A DNA stretch of 64,000 nucleotides from Prolixibacteraceae bacterium (lineage in GTDB: Bacteria; Bacteroidota; Bacteroidia; Bacteroidales; Prolixibacteraceae). Of the stretch, positions 34,511 through 44,383 are shown in pieces (position 1 is the first letter of the stretch; every line of letters begins with the position of its first letter). The stretch lies in contig JAFLKN010000012.1 in NCBI GenBank assembly GCA_019163175.1, positions 1-64,000 on the forward strand, given 5' to 3'. A program made the translations under genes and the position numbers. Below the pieces are notes generated by a model. That model had not been told where the DNA came from and searched no databases. It worked only from the letters and a program-made list of their open reading frames with translations.

Positions 34511-36361
34511 ATGACCACTATGAAAAATATATCTTCAAAAATACTGGTCTTCTCGCTAATTGCAGGATTGACCCTTTTCAACAGCGCGTGTACCAAAGAC
34601 CTGCTCGATCAGATACCAACAACTGATTTGGGTGCAGCTCAATTCTGGCAAACCGAAGCAGATGCAACAACTGCATTAATGGGTGCCTATTCAGCCGTGA
34701 GGCCATTATTCGATCGCGATTATTATTTCGACGGGCAAGGCGAGTATGTTCGCACCCGTGGAACAAGCACTACCAGCGGTAACCTTCGTTTAGGCGATGC
34801 ATACAACGGTGGAAACTATAATCCAACAGGTTATGGTGCCAGTTTTGACAAATACTACCGTTATTTATACGGAGGAGTAAACCGCACCAACTATGTAATT
34901 GAAAATGTAAAGAAAATGCTCCCAACAGCAAGTGCCGCTTCAAAACCCGGACTCGAAGCTGTAATTGGAGAAGCCCGTTTACTTCGTGGGATGGTTTATT
35001 TTCGTTTGATTTCGATGTGGGGAGATGTTCCGTATATGGGAAACATTATTTATTCAAATGATGAAGTAGCCAATTTGGCCCGTACTCCTATTGCTCAGGT
35101 AAAAGACTCCATCATGGCCGATTTTACTTATGCTTTTGATAAACTTCCGCTTAAACCCTCAGCACTAGGCCGCGCAGCCAAGCCTGCAGCACTTGCCTTC
35201 CGTGGTAAAATGCACCTTTTCTGGGCTTCATGGAATAAATTCGGATGGCCCGAATTAGATAATTTTGCCCCGAATGTTACGGAAGCAACAGCATCATATA
35301 CCGCCGCTGCAGCCGACTTTAAAGCAGTAATTGACAATTATGGCTTAAAATTATTCCGCAATGGAGAACCTGGTGAATGGGGAACCATGGGCAATGCTGA
35401 CATACTTCCCAACTATTTTTATCTTTTCATGCCAGTTGCCAATGGCGATGGAGAACAAATTATGGCTTTCACACACGGTGGAACCGGTACAGGACAAGGT
35501 GAAGAGTTGATGCGCGATGTTGCCGGCCGTACACATGAAGGTTCACAATGTTGGGTTTTCCCGTACTATGAAATTGCTGACCGTTATCAGTTGACTACAA
35601 CAGGTGACTTTGCAGAAAAGCTTATCCCAACAAATCCAAGTACTGCAGGTGCCAGAACCAAACCAAATTCAGCTATTAATCCAGCAAGCTATGCCGACCG
35701 TGACTATCGGATGAAGTCATCCATCATGTGGGATAACGAAATGAGTATTGGATTAACTTCGCTTAAATCAACTGGCTATACTCCATTTATTTATAAAACA
35801 TGGAATTCAGTGGTTACGATTAATGGAGTTAAATATACATCATACAACACCGATGCCGCAGTTTACGGGTATGTATTCCGTAAATTCCTCCGTAACTACG
35901 GTGGTCTTGGTCGTAGTGAAGGTGATTATGCTTATCCGGTAATGCGTTTAGCAGATGTTTTCCTGATGTATGCTGAAGCAACTAATGAGCTGACCGGACC
36001 TCAGGCTGATGCCATTTCCTTGGTTAACCAAATCCGCAGAAGAGGAAACCTTCCGGCTTTAAAACCTGAAAAAACTGCCAGCAAAGAAGAATTCTTTAAA
36101 GCCATTGAGCAGGAACGTATTATTGAACTACTCGGTGAAGGACAACGCAGCTTTGATATCCGTCGGTGGAGAGCCATCGAACGTGTTTGGAATCCTCCTT
36201 ATGGATTAGGCGTATGGAAACTGGATACGCACGGTGCTCAGCGCGACCGTTATTTCCAGAATACTTCGGAGCTGACTTATCAGCAAAATTACATTTTCCG
36301 TATTCCTCCGGGAGAACGCGACCGTAATCCGAACCTAACCCAGAACAAACCCTGGTTATAA
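34511..36361 (+). CDS. SusD/RagB family glycan-binding lipoprotein 1
   Basis: A 616-residue surface lipoprotein. The lipobox lies in GLTLFNSACTKD and the SusD start DLLDQIPTTDLGAAQFWQTE is typical. The four TPR-like helices and the conserved C-terminal block (ERIIELLGEGQRSFDIRRWR) are present. It caps the SusC barrel and captures glycans. A second ATG at 34520 may be the actual start and gives a better signal peptide. Confidence 0.95.
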   Translation: MTTMKNISSKILVFSLIAGLTLFNSACTKDLLDQIPTTDLGAAQFWQTEADATTALMGAYSAVRPLFDRDYYFDGQGEYVRTRGTSTTSGNLRLGDAYNGGNYNPTGYGASFDKYYRYLYGGVNRTNYVIENVKKMLPTASAASKPGLEAVIGEARLLRGMVYFRLISMWGDVPYMGNIIYSNDEVANLARTPIAQVKDSIMADFTYAFDKLPLKPSALGRAAKPAALAFRGKMHLFWASWNKFGWPELDNFAPNVTEATASYTAAAADFKAVIDNYGLKLFRNGEPGEWGTMGNADILPNYFYLFMPVANGDGEQIMAFTHGGTGTGQGEELMRDVAGRTHEGSQCWVFPYYEIADRYQLTTTGDFAEKLIPTNPSTAGARTKPNSAINPASYADRDYRMKSSIMWDNEMSIGLTSLKSTGYTPFIYKTWNSVVTINGVKYTSYNTDAAVYGYVFRKFLRNYGGLGRSEGDYAYPVMRLADVFLMYAEATNELTGPQADAISLVNQIRRRGNLPALKPEKTASKEEFFKAIEQERIIELLGEGQRSFDIRRWRAIERVWNPPYGLGVWKLDTHGAQRDRYFQNTSELTYQQNYIFRIPPGERDRNPNLTQNKPWL

Positions 36362-36401
36362 TAATCAGACATCAAATTGTGAAACTTAAATACATTACAC
36401 A

Positions 36402-36809
36402 ATGAAAAAATATTTTATCACATTCATAGTTATCACATTGGCAGCTTTTGCCTGGGTAAGTTGCACCGATTTTCCTGTTGATGAAGACGGTTTGCTGATT
36501 ACCGAGAGGGGTCAATGCTATGTAGGCAATTTTGAATTGCTTGGCTCTGATTTTCAAACCGTCAGAACAAAAGCTCCGGTTATTGACACTACCGCACAAA
36601 CCATTAATGTGGAAGTGTTTTACGGAACCGATCTCAAGAACGTCTATCCTCAGTTTAGTTTGGTAACTGATGCCAAACTTGATCCGAAGATTACAGGTAA
36701 GGTAGATTTCTCTGATCTGGCAAACCCGAAAGTATATACGGTTATTTCGGGAAACCGACTGGTTAAGAAACCATACACCGTTTACATTACCGTTCAACCC
36801 AAACCTTAA
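36402..36809 (+). CDS. PUL-associated small surface lipoprotein (DUF5018-like)
   Basis: A 135-residue lipoprotein (lipobox AAFAWVSCTDF) made of one Ig-like beta-sandwich with a C-terminal VYTVISGNRLVKKPYTVYIT segment, as in the DUF5018-type domains encoded behind SusD genes. It probably helps bind or present glycan at the cell surface. It belongs to the first SusC/SusD operon. Confidence 0.6.
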   Translation: MKKYFITFIVITLAAFAWVSCTDFPVDEDGLLITERGQCYVGNFELLGSDFQTVRTKAPVIDTTAQTINVEVFYGTDLKNVYPQFSLVTDAKLDPKITGKVDFSDLANPKVYTVISGNRLVKKPYTVYITVQPKP

Positions 36810-36820
36810 AAGAACAGATT

Positions 36821-37807
36821 ATGCAACTGAAATATTATAGTTTATTACTCCTGACGTTTGCGGTTATCTTTTTCACTGCCTGCCAGGACGAAGAATATAG
36901 CCTGCCAACTTTAGAAGGAGGGCTCCACAACGATTGCATCAAACGCACCCTGGGACCCAATGTGGTAGGTTTAAATCTTGAATTTGCCTATGCGATGGCA
37001 CTTCCAAAAGCTGAAGGCAAAATCGTTTCAGCACAGGTTGAGGCTTCCATTGCCGGAGGAGCTGCCACTTACATGGAATACCGTTCTTTCTCAACGAATT
37101 CGAGTGGTGTTGATGTTCCCGTTACTATTGGTTCCCCTTCAGTAACTTCGGCAACTAAAACAGAAGTCATTTTTACAAAAGATACCTGTGCTGCAACTTT
37201 GCGCTACTTCTACATTATTCCGGAAGAAGCCCGTGGCAAAACGGTTAAGTTTACCTTTTCGGCAAAAGCCAGCAACGGACAAACGGTAACCTACGAAATG
37301 GGTCCATACACTGTTGCAAAAATGGACATGAAGTTAGATCTGGTTGTGAGCGACAACAACAACAGCTACATTTCGATTGCTGATATGGCGGTTTATAATG
37401 CAGCAACAGCAGCAACCAAGGCGGCCAACATCGATCTGGTTTATCTTTACCGGACATATACTACAGCAACATTCAACCATGCATTGGTTGCTCCGGCAGC
37501 TAATCCCGATTACAAACCGGGCATTACATTGCCAGCAGGAGTTGGTAATAGTGCAAAAATCTGGAAAGTTTGGGCTTTGCGCGACCAACATTTGGCAAGG
37601 TTACAATATGGCATTTATATCGACGATATCGATTTTCAAGAACTCGATTTTTCGGGAGCCCCTGATTATGCCATTAATCTAAGAGCTGAAGCCGGAACAT
37701 GGGTTGAAACAGCTGACGGTAAATACCGTGCTTACATTTATATCAACAAAATTGACAATACAAAAAAAGAAATGACGATCAGCATTAAACGTTATCAGAT
37801 GAAATAG
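36821..37807 (+). CDS. PUL-associated lipoprotein, DUF4466-like
   Basis: A 328-residue lipoprotein (lipobox VIFFTACQDE) beginning with the conserved-looking block NDCIKRTLGPNVVGLNLEF, which I associate with DUF4466 proteins of Bacteroidota PULs. The remainder is predicted all-beta. It is the last gene before the terminator at 37816-37860. Likely a surface glycan-binding protein; no catalytic motif is seen. Confidence 0.6.
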   Translation: MQLKYYSLLLLTFAVIFFTACQDEEYSLPTLEGGLHNDCIKRTLGPNVVGLNLEFAYAMALPKAEGKIVSAQVEASIAGGAATYMEYRSFSTNSSGVDVPVTIGSPSVTSATKTEVIFTKDTCAATLRYFYIIPEEARGKTVKFTFSAKASNGQTVTYEMGPYTVAKMDMKLDLVVSDNNNSYISIADMAVYNAATAATKAANIDLVYLYRTYTTATFNHALVAPAANPDYKPGITLPAGVGNSAKIWKVWALRDQHLARLQYGIYIDDIDFQELDFSGAPDYAINLRAEAGTWVETADGKYRAYIYINKIDNTKKEMTISIKRYQMK

Positions 37808-37815
37808 CCATTTAC

Positions 37816-37860
37816 AAAGAGTTATTGTGTTTCCCAAAGGGGACACGATAACTCTTTTTC
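37816..37860 (+). terminator. Terminator of the first SusC/SusD operon
   Basis: A 14-bp stem with one G-T pair (AAAGAGTTATTGTG with CACGATAACTCTTT), then TTTTTC. Inner CCC/GGG pairs extend it further. Confidence 0.8.
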
Positions 37861-37893
37861 TTTAAAAACCTAAACCAACTAAACTGATAAACT

Positions 37894-39960
37894 ATGGATG
37901 GAAAAGTCTTTTCAATCATTTTATTGGTGTTTGCCTTTCATTTTTCATTTCTGAATAACGCAAACGCTCAAAAATTTATCCATCCCGGAATTGACCAGAC
38001 TTCAGCCGATCTGGAATACATGAAAAGTCAGGTACTCGCCAGAGAGCAACCCTGGGAAACTGCCTTCGACAATCTGAAATCGGCAACTAATCTTCAGTTT
38101 GAAGTAAAACCTTTTGCACATGTTCTCCGTGGCCCTTACGGAAAACCGAATATTGGCGGTGACGACCTTTCCAAAGGCTCCGACATGGCCTACAACTGTG
38201 CACTGATGTGGTACATTACCAACGAAAAGGCTTATGCCCTCAAGTCCATTGAAATACTTAACGCTTGGGCACCTGTTTTGTGGGATTTCGATTACAACGA
38301 TGCCAAACTTCTGGCAGGTTGGACTGGCTATAAACTTTGCAACGCCGCTGAAATTTTGAGATATACCAATTCAGGCTGGCAGCAGAAAGACATTGCCCGT
38401 TTTACTGAAATGCTGATGACGGTTTATTACCCACTGATGCGCTTTTATTATCCGCAAGCTAACGGAAACTGGGATGGGTCTATAATCCATTCTATACTGG
38501 CAATTGCCATTTTTACCGACAACCGCGAAATGTGGGATAATGCGATCAATCATTTTTTACATGCTCCGGTTAATGGCAGCATATTCAAATACATTTATCC
38601 AAGCGGACAATGTCAGGAATCAATGCGCGATCAGGCACATGTTCAACTCGGACTAGGCGAATTTGCTGGTGCTGCCCAGATTGCATTTACGCAGGGAGTC
38701 GATCTGTTCTCGATCGCCAACAACCGTTTGGCATTGGGCTATGAATACACCGCTCAATTCCTGTTGGGAAAGACCCCGCATTGCTATGGTACAATCTCTG
38801 AGAGGGCCAAAAATTTACGTGATGATTACGAATACGTTTACCGTCACTATACCGCAATGGGTATTGATATGCCATTCACGAAACAGGCTGCAGACTCAAT
38901 CCGTCCGAAAGCTCACAGAAGCGTCCTCACTGCATTCAGGTCACCTTCCGGAAAACCGGTAGTTAAACAAGGGAACCCAACTATTTCATTAATTGCCTAT
39001 CCTGCCGGTGCATTGGAACAAGCTGTTGCAAAAGCTGAAAGCAAGGCAATTCGGGTAAGTCCCGGACAGTCAATTCAGGAAGCTTTGGACAAAGCTGCTC
39101 AGGAAAATGCCTGGGTTGTGGCTACTGCCGGTCTGCATAAATTACCTACTACTTTAAAAATTCCTTCAGGAGTTACGCTTGCCGGTGAAGGATTGGCAAC
39201 CGTCTTATTTCTTGATCCGACTGCGGGTGTCCGCGATGCAATTGTGAATGCGACCGATGATATGCATGATATTACAATCTGCGATTTGGTGGTTGAAGGC
39301 GCAAATGATCCTGATCCGGGAAGTGATCCGAACAGCCGACGATCTTACCGAAGCACGGCCAACCGGGGAGGGATTATCTTTTTGGGGCAGCATGAAGGGC
39401 AGCTAAAAAATATTACGCTCCGGAATGTGACTGTCAGAAATTGCACTTACAATGGAGTTTTTATTAGTGGTGCTGAAAACCTGAATGTGATTTGTTGTGA
39501 TTTTAACGAGAATGGCGCCAGTGTGGTTCCGGGACCAAAGTTGCAGCACAATTTATTGCTTACTCATTGCTCAAACATAAGTATAAAAGATAGCCGGCTG
39601 GATACCTCACCACATGGCTGCGGAATTTCACTAACGAATTGTTTGGATGCCTCTGTCACGAATTGCGAACTTGCCCGAAATGGATGGTTTGGAATTCTGA
39701 TAACCGAAAGCAAAAATATTTCCATCACAGGCAACTTGATTGAAGCCAATGACCGAAGTGGTATCATGATTCAATTCCTATATGGTGGTTCGGAAAATGT
39801 GACCGTCAGCAACAACATGATTCACTACAACAACGGGTTTGGCGTTGAAGCTTATGCCGGAAAAAATATCAGGTCGGCTAATAATGCCTTTGCCGGAAAT
39901 GGCACCGACCAGAAATCGAATGAGAAAATTAGTGCCGAAAAATATATAATAATGAACTAA
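37894..39960 (+). CDS. Alginate-lyase-like domain fused to a right-handed beta-helix (putative polysaccharide lyase)
   Basis: A 688-residue secreted protein. After a signal peptide (ending NANAQ), residues about 25-310 match the alpha/alpha-toroid alginate-lyase domain (MKSQVLAREQPWETAFDNL, QANGNWDGSIIHSILAIA, GQCQESMRDQAHVQLGLGEF), as in PL5/PL38-type enzymes. From about residue 385 a parallel beta-helix follows with pectin-lyase-like repeats (SPGQSIQEALDKAAQENAW, then NITLRNVTVRNCTYNGVFI and NISITGNLIEANDRSGIMI). It probably cleaves uronic-acid polymers by beta-elimination. Whether both halves are catalytic cannot be told. Confidence 0.75.
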   Translation: MDGKVFSIILLVFAFHFSFLNNANAQKFIHPGIDQTSADLEYMKSQVLAREQPWETAFDNLKSATNLQFEVKPFAHVLRGPYGKPNIGGDDLSKGSDMAYNCALMWYITNEKAYALKSIEILNAWAPVLWDFDYNDAKLLAGWTGYKLCNAAEILRYTNSGWQQKDIARFTEMLMTVYYPLMRFYYPQANGNWDGSIIHSILAIAIFTDNREMWDNAINHFLHAPVNGSIFKYIYPSGQCQESMRDQAHVQLGLGEFAGAAQIAFTQGVDLFSIANNRLALGYEYTAQFLLGKTPHCYGTISERAKNLRDDYEYVYRHYTAMGIDMPFTKQAADSIRPKAHRSVLTAFRSPSGKPVVKQGNPTISLIAYPAGALEQAVAKAESKAIRVSPGQSIQEALDKAAQENAWVVATAGLHKLPTTLKIPSGVTLAGEGLATVLFLDPTAGVRDAIVNATDDMHDITICDLVVEGANDPDPGSDPNSRRSYRSTANRGGIIFLGQHEGQLKNITLRNVTVRNCTYNGVFISGAENLNVICCDFNENGASVVPGPKLQHNLLLTHCSNISIKDSRLDTSPHGCGISLTNCLDASVTNCELARNGWFGILITESKNISITGNLIEANDRSGIMIQFLYGGSENVTVSNNMIHYNNGFGVEAYAGKNIRSANNAFAGNGTDQKSNEKISAEKYIIMN

Positions 39961-40016
39961 AGAATATATCAGAACTGCCGGGTTTTAGTGCCTGCGGGGT
40001 CATGTACAAGAAAACT

Positions 40017-40982
40017 ATGAAAATTTTAAACCTAATTATTACACTCCTCATTCTGGGTTTTTCTGCCTGTTCTCAGGAAAAGACCCCTGAAGTTTCTACC
40101 GGAACTTTAATTTTTCAATCTGGATTTGAGCCAGATTCGAAAGTTGTTGCCAAAGGATCGGATGCCGATATTATTGGTGTTGACCGTTCTTTTGCCGATC
40201 ACAACGATTGGGTAAATGGATTGGACAATCATCCGGATATTGGCAATTTTAATTTGCAATATCAGGGAGGAGATTCGACTATGCGCTTTGCCAAAATCAT
40301 TTCGGAACCTGGAAATCCCTCGAATCATGTGCTCCATTTCTGGTTGAACGAACCGAATGTGGAAGGTTCAAAAGGTCGTATTCAGGGCAATCTGTATGGG
40401 AATAAAGGCATGAAAGAGTTCTACCAGTCGGAGCGGATTTTTCTGCCCAACGATTTCAATACAGTTCGCACTTTTCCTGATAAAATTAGTTGGCTTACCA
40501 TTGCCGAATTTTGGAATAACATTACCTGGAGTCAGACCGTGCCGTATGGTTTTCGGATCACTCTTGGAATCGGGAAACCAGTTACCACCGAAAGCGATTT
40601 GTATTTTATATTAGATGGACAGGATTGCCAGCTGTTTGCCGATGGCAGTCAGAAATATACCACCCTTTGGTCAGAGACCAATCAGAAAGTAAAAGTTCCC
40701 ATCGGGAAATGGTTTACGCTTGAATATTACTACAAAGAAGGCGATGCCAACAATGGTAAATTTTATATGACAATTCAGCAAGACGGAGGGAGTAAGGAAG
40801 TAATTTATAACCTGACCAAAATTACGCACAACACAAAAGATCCAAATCCTGATGGAGTAACTGATTTTAACCCGATCAAGTTGTACACCTCCAAGCAGTT
40901 GATCAATTATATGAAAAGTCAGGGAAAAACCCTGCAAATATATTGGGACGATTTTAAACTTTGGAAAGACAAACGACCCTGA
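40017..40982 (+). CDS. Jelly-roll lipoprotein, possible polysaccharide lyase
   Basis: A 321-residue lipoprotein (lipobox ILGFSACSQ). The body is beta-rich with many aromatic strands: SNHVLHFWLNEPNV, the ERIFLPNDF strand, FWNNITWSQTVPYGFRITL and QIYWDDFKLWKD at the end. This resembles concanavalin-like jelly-rolls of PL7/PL13/PL20-type lyases and LamG binding proteins. No catalytic set can be assigned with confidence. The first ATG at 40002 would add five residues. It sits between the lyase fusion and the second SusC. Confidence 0.5.
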   Translation: MKILNLIITLLILGFSACSQEKTPEVSTGTLIFQSGFEPDSKVVAKGSDADIIGVDRSFADHNDWVNGLDNHPDIGNFNLQYQGGDSTMRFAKIISEPGNPSNHVLHFWLNEPNVEGSKGRIQGNLYGNKGMKEFYQSERIFLPNDFNTVRTFPDKISWLTIAEFWNNITWSQTVPYGFRITLGIGKPVTTESDLYFILDGQDCQLFADGSQKYTTLWSETNQKVKVPIGKWFTLEYYYKEGDANNGKFYMTIQQDGGSKEVIYNLTKITHNTKDPNPDGVTDFNPIKLYTSKQLINYMKSQGKTLQIYWDDFKLWKDKRP

Positions 40983-41057
40983 GATAAATCACAAACGACA
41001 TTGTTTTATAACATTTTTTAACTTTTCGAATTAATGCAATCGATTGTAATTAAATCC

Positions 41058-41065
41058 TAATTTTG
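41058..41065 (+). promoter_or_regulatory. -7 promoter element for the second SusC/SusD operon
   Basis: TAATTTTG matches TAnnTTTG. Transcription would begin after the ATG at 41067, so that codon cannot be the start and translation should begin at 41118. Confidence 0.5.
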
Positions 41066-41117
41066 AATGACGAAGATTTTTTCAAAAAAAATCATATCTA
41101 ATCTAAACCAAAAACTT

Positions 41118-44100
41118 ATGAAAGAGAAACATGGATTAAAGAAAGCCATGGGGCTTTTAGTACTTTATCTCTTTACCTTTTCTGTTTTGCTTCCTACTGT
41201 ATCTGCTGCAGATGCAACAGCAGTGGTGCAACAACAAAAATCCATTAAAGGTAAAGTTTTAGATGAAACCGGCACCCCAATTCCCGGGGTTTCAGTGTCT
41301 GTAAAAGGAACATCAACCGGAACAATTACCAACAACGACGGTGTTTTCAACTTAAACCTTCCGGCAGAAGCCAAGGTGGTTGTTTTTTCATTTGTGGGAA
41401 TGAAATCACAGGAAGTTGCGGTTGGTAATAAAACTACGTTTGACATTGTTCTCAAGGATGAAACCATAGGTCTGGAAGAAGTTGTTGCGGTAGGTTACGG
41501 AACCCAAAAGAAAGAAACCGTGGTGGGTTCAATAGCACAAGTATCTAACGAAGAACTCAAACGTACAGGCAGTGTATCCGACCTCCGGCAGGCTTTGACC
41601 GGCCAATTGCCCGGAGTTGTGGCACTTACCACGTCTGGCGAGCCCGGAGGTGTTTTGACCGGAGAAAGTGCTACCAATATTTTTATTCGTGGCCAAAATA
41701 CATGGAACGGTGGGCAACCACTAATCTTGGTTGATGGTGTTGAACGTAGTATGAACAATATCGATGTAAACGAAGTTGCCAGCATTTCAGTACTGAAAGA
41801 TGCTTCGGCTACTGCCGTTTTTGGGGTTAAAGGAGCAAATGGTGTTATCCTTATTACTACCAAACGAGGTTCGGAAGGTAAAACAACCCTGAATTTTAAT
41901 TACACTACAACCGGATCAATGTTATCAAAACAGCCGGATAAACTGGACTCTTATGCAGCAATGATGGCGAAAAATGAAATCATTGAACGGGAAGGTGTAC
42001 TAAACCAGCCATCATGGGGCGCTTACGTTCCTTATGATATTGTAACCCGATACCGGTTGCCTCAAACTGCAGAGTATGCCTACATTTACCCCAATGTCGA
42101 CTGGGAAGATGAAATGTTTAAAACCATGGCATTATCGCACCGAATGACACTTAGTGCTCAGGGAGGAAGTAAAGCTGTTCAGTATTTTGGATCATTGGCC
42201 TATTTGCACGAAGGTGATATGTTTACCGACTACAATAATGGTAAAGGTTACGATCCGAATTACAACTACGACCGTTTTAACTTCAGGAGTAACATTGATA
42301 TAAAACTGACCAATACCACCAAATTTAAACTGAATTTATCAGGCTATTACAGTCTGAAAAATACCAATTATAACAATCAGGGTAGTACAAGTAGAGCAGA
42401 CTCGTGGATGTGGTCAGCAACATATAGGCTGGCACCAAACCTGTTTTTGCCCATGTATGAAGATGGGCGCTGGGGTGCTTATCAGGAAGGCGGAAATAAT
42501 ACCGTTAACCCCTTGGCCATTGTTTACAACATTGGGATCAGGCAAACGCGTACCACACAGTTAAATTCCGATTTTAACCTGGAACAAGATCTTAGCTTTA
42601 TTACCAAGGGTTTAAATGCCAAAGCTTCATTGTATTTTGATAATAGTATTCGTTCGGAAGGTGGTATTTACGATGTGAATAACCATGGACGTGCCAATGA
42701 AGCAGCAACTAACATTAAGTTTACCCAGATTTACCCTATGCTGTATAAAGGTCCTGATCAGGATCCTAGCGAATACACGGCTTATCTGCCTGTAAGTAAC
42801 GAAGAGTATAGCTGGATTATTCGCCCTTGGACTATCAATGAAGAAACCGTAGGTGATGGCGCAAACTTTACCAGCGGCATTCCGGTTGACCGCAGATTAA
42901 TGTACCAGATGCAATTAAATTATGCCCGTAATTTTGGTTCACACAATGTTTCTGCAATGGGTGTATTTAAACGTGAAGAATCGGCCTTTGGAAGCGCTTT
43001 CAAGAGCTACCGTGAAGATTGGGTTTTCCGGGCAACGTATGACTACAACTCAAAATATTTATTAGAAGTGAATGGGGCATATAACGGATCAGAGCAATTT
43101 GGACCTGGATATCGCTTCGACTTCTTCCCATCAGTGGCATTAGGCTGGCTCATTTCCAACGAAGAATTCTTTAAAGTAAAATGGGTTGATAAATTGAAAC
43201 TGAGATACAGTATGGGTAAAGTGGGTGATGATAAAGTAAGCGGTAGTCGTTGGCTGTATGATTCGCAGTTTGCTTATGGCGGCAGTGCCAATTTAAATGA
43301 ATTAACCACTAGTTCCGCTACTGGATTGAGTCCTTATAATTTCTATCGCGAATCGGTGGTAGGCAACCCGAGCATCCATTGGGAAAATGCCTTGAAAACC
43401 AATGCCGGATTTGAGATGAGCATATTGAGAAACTTAGTCACTTTAAATGCTGATTATTTTACTGAAGACCGTACCGATATTTTTCTGACGGGAAGCCAGA
43501 GAAATATACCTGCATTTTTTGGGGCAACACCACCAAGTGCCAACTTAGGGCGAGTTAAATCAAAAGGTTTTGAAATACAACTTGGGTACAATAAAGAGAT
43601 CAACAAAAATGTTAAGGTTTGGGCCGACTTATCTGTCTCGCATAACGAAAACAAGATTATAGAGCGTGATGATGCACCTCTTCAGCCTGACTATTTGAAG
43701 GCAAAAGGCTTCCCGATTGGACAGCAAAGAAGTGTTTTGAAGACAGAATTTTACGACAATTGGGATGAAGTCTATGCAAGTATTCCGACCGAAAACAACG
43801 ACCTTCAAAAACTTCCCGGTTATTACGATTTAATCGACTTTAATGCGGATGGAATTATTAAAACCAGCGAAGACACTCCGCCAGTTGGTTATTCTGAAAT
43901 TCCGCAAAATACGGCAAGCCTCTCTTTAGGCGCAAACTATAAAGGACTAAGTCTGATGGTGCAGTTTTACGGTGTAAATAATGCAAATCGCTTTGTTACA
44001 TTCGATAACTATAATAGCGATATGGACATTTTATATGGACATGTAAGTGACTATTGGTCAAAAGATAATCCAAATGCAACTTCATTCTTGCCAAGATGGA

Positions 44101-44372
44101 AAACACAGGCAGAAAACATAGGCGACTACTTCCAGTACGATGCCTCCTATCTTCGTTTAAGAACTATTGAGATGGCCTATTCATTCAATCAGCTTTATTG
44201 GGTGAAACAAGCAGGATTTTCGAATCTAAGGCTTTTCCTGAATGGAAACAACATCTTTTTCTGGTCTAAATTGCCCGATGACAGGGAACAGACCTACACG
44301 GGTGGAAGTGCAACAGAAGGAGCTTATCCAACTGTAAAGAGGATTAACCTGGGAATTGAATTAACTTTTTAA
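41118..44372 (+). CDS. SusC/RagA TonB-linked outer-membrane protein 2
   Basis: A 1084-residue importer without an STN domain. Signal peptide (LLVLYLFTFSVLLPTVSA), carboxypeptidase-like domain (SIKGKVLDETGTPIPGVSVS), plug start EVVAVGYGTQKKETVVGS, and barrel ending RINLGIELTF. The start at 41118 gives a normal signal peptide and agrees with the promoter position. Without STN it cannot signal to FecR itself. SusD follows after 11 nt. Confidence 0.94.
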   Translation: MKEKHGLKKAMGLLVLYLFTFSVLLPTVSAADATAVVQQQKSIKGKVLDETGTPIPGVSVSVKGTSTGTITNNDGVFNLNLPAEAKVVVFSFVGMKSQEVAVGNKTTFDIVLKDETIGLEEVVAVGYGTQKKETVVGSIAQVSNEELKRTGSVSDLRQALTGQLPGVVALTTSGEPGGVLTGESATNIFIRGQNTWNGGQPLILVDGVERSMNNIDVNEVASISVLKDASATAVFGVKGANGVILITTKRGSEGKTTLNFNYTTTGSMLSKQPDKLDSYAAMMAKNEIIEREGVLNQPSWGAYVPYDIVTRYRLPQTAEYAYIYPNVDWEDEMFKTMALSHRMTLSAQGGSKAVQYFGSLAYLHEGDMFTDYNNGKGYDPNYNYDRFNFRSNIDIKLTNTTKFKLNLSGYYSLKNTNYNNQGSTSRADSWMWSATYRLAPNLFLPMYEDGRWGAYQEGGNNTVNPLAIVYNIGIRQTRTTQLNSDFNLEQDLSFITKGLNAKASLYFDNSIRSEGGIYDVNNHGRANEAATNIKFTQIYPMLYKGPDQDPSEYTAYLPVSNEEYSWIIRPWTINEETVGDGANFTSGIPVDRRLMYQMQLNYARNFGSHNVSAMGVFKREESAFGSAFKSYREDWVFRATYDYNSKYLLEVNGAYNGSEQFGPGYRFDFFPSVALGWLISNEEFFKVKWVDKLKLRYSMGKVGDDKVSGSRWLYDSQFAYGGSANLNELTTSSATGLSPYNFYRESVVGNPSIHWENALKTNAGFEMSILRNLVTLNADYFTEDRTDIFLTGSQRNIPAFFGATPPSANLGRVKSKGFEIQLGYNKEINKNVKVWADLSVSHNENKIIERDDAPLQPDYLKAKGFPIGQQRSVLKTEFYDNWDEVYASIPTENNDLQKLPGYYDLIDFNADGIIKTSEDTPPVGYSEIPQNTASLSLGANYKGLSLMVQFYGVNNANRFVTFDNYNSDMDILYGHVSDYWSKDNPNATSFLPRWKTQAENIGDYFQYDASYLRLRTIEMAYSFNQLYWVKQAGFSNLRLFLNGNNIFFWSKLPDDREQTYTGGSATEGAYPTVKRINLGIELTF

Positions 44373-44383
44373 GATTTACAGAA

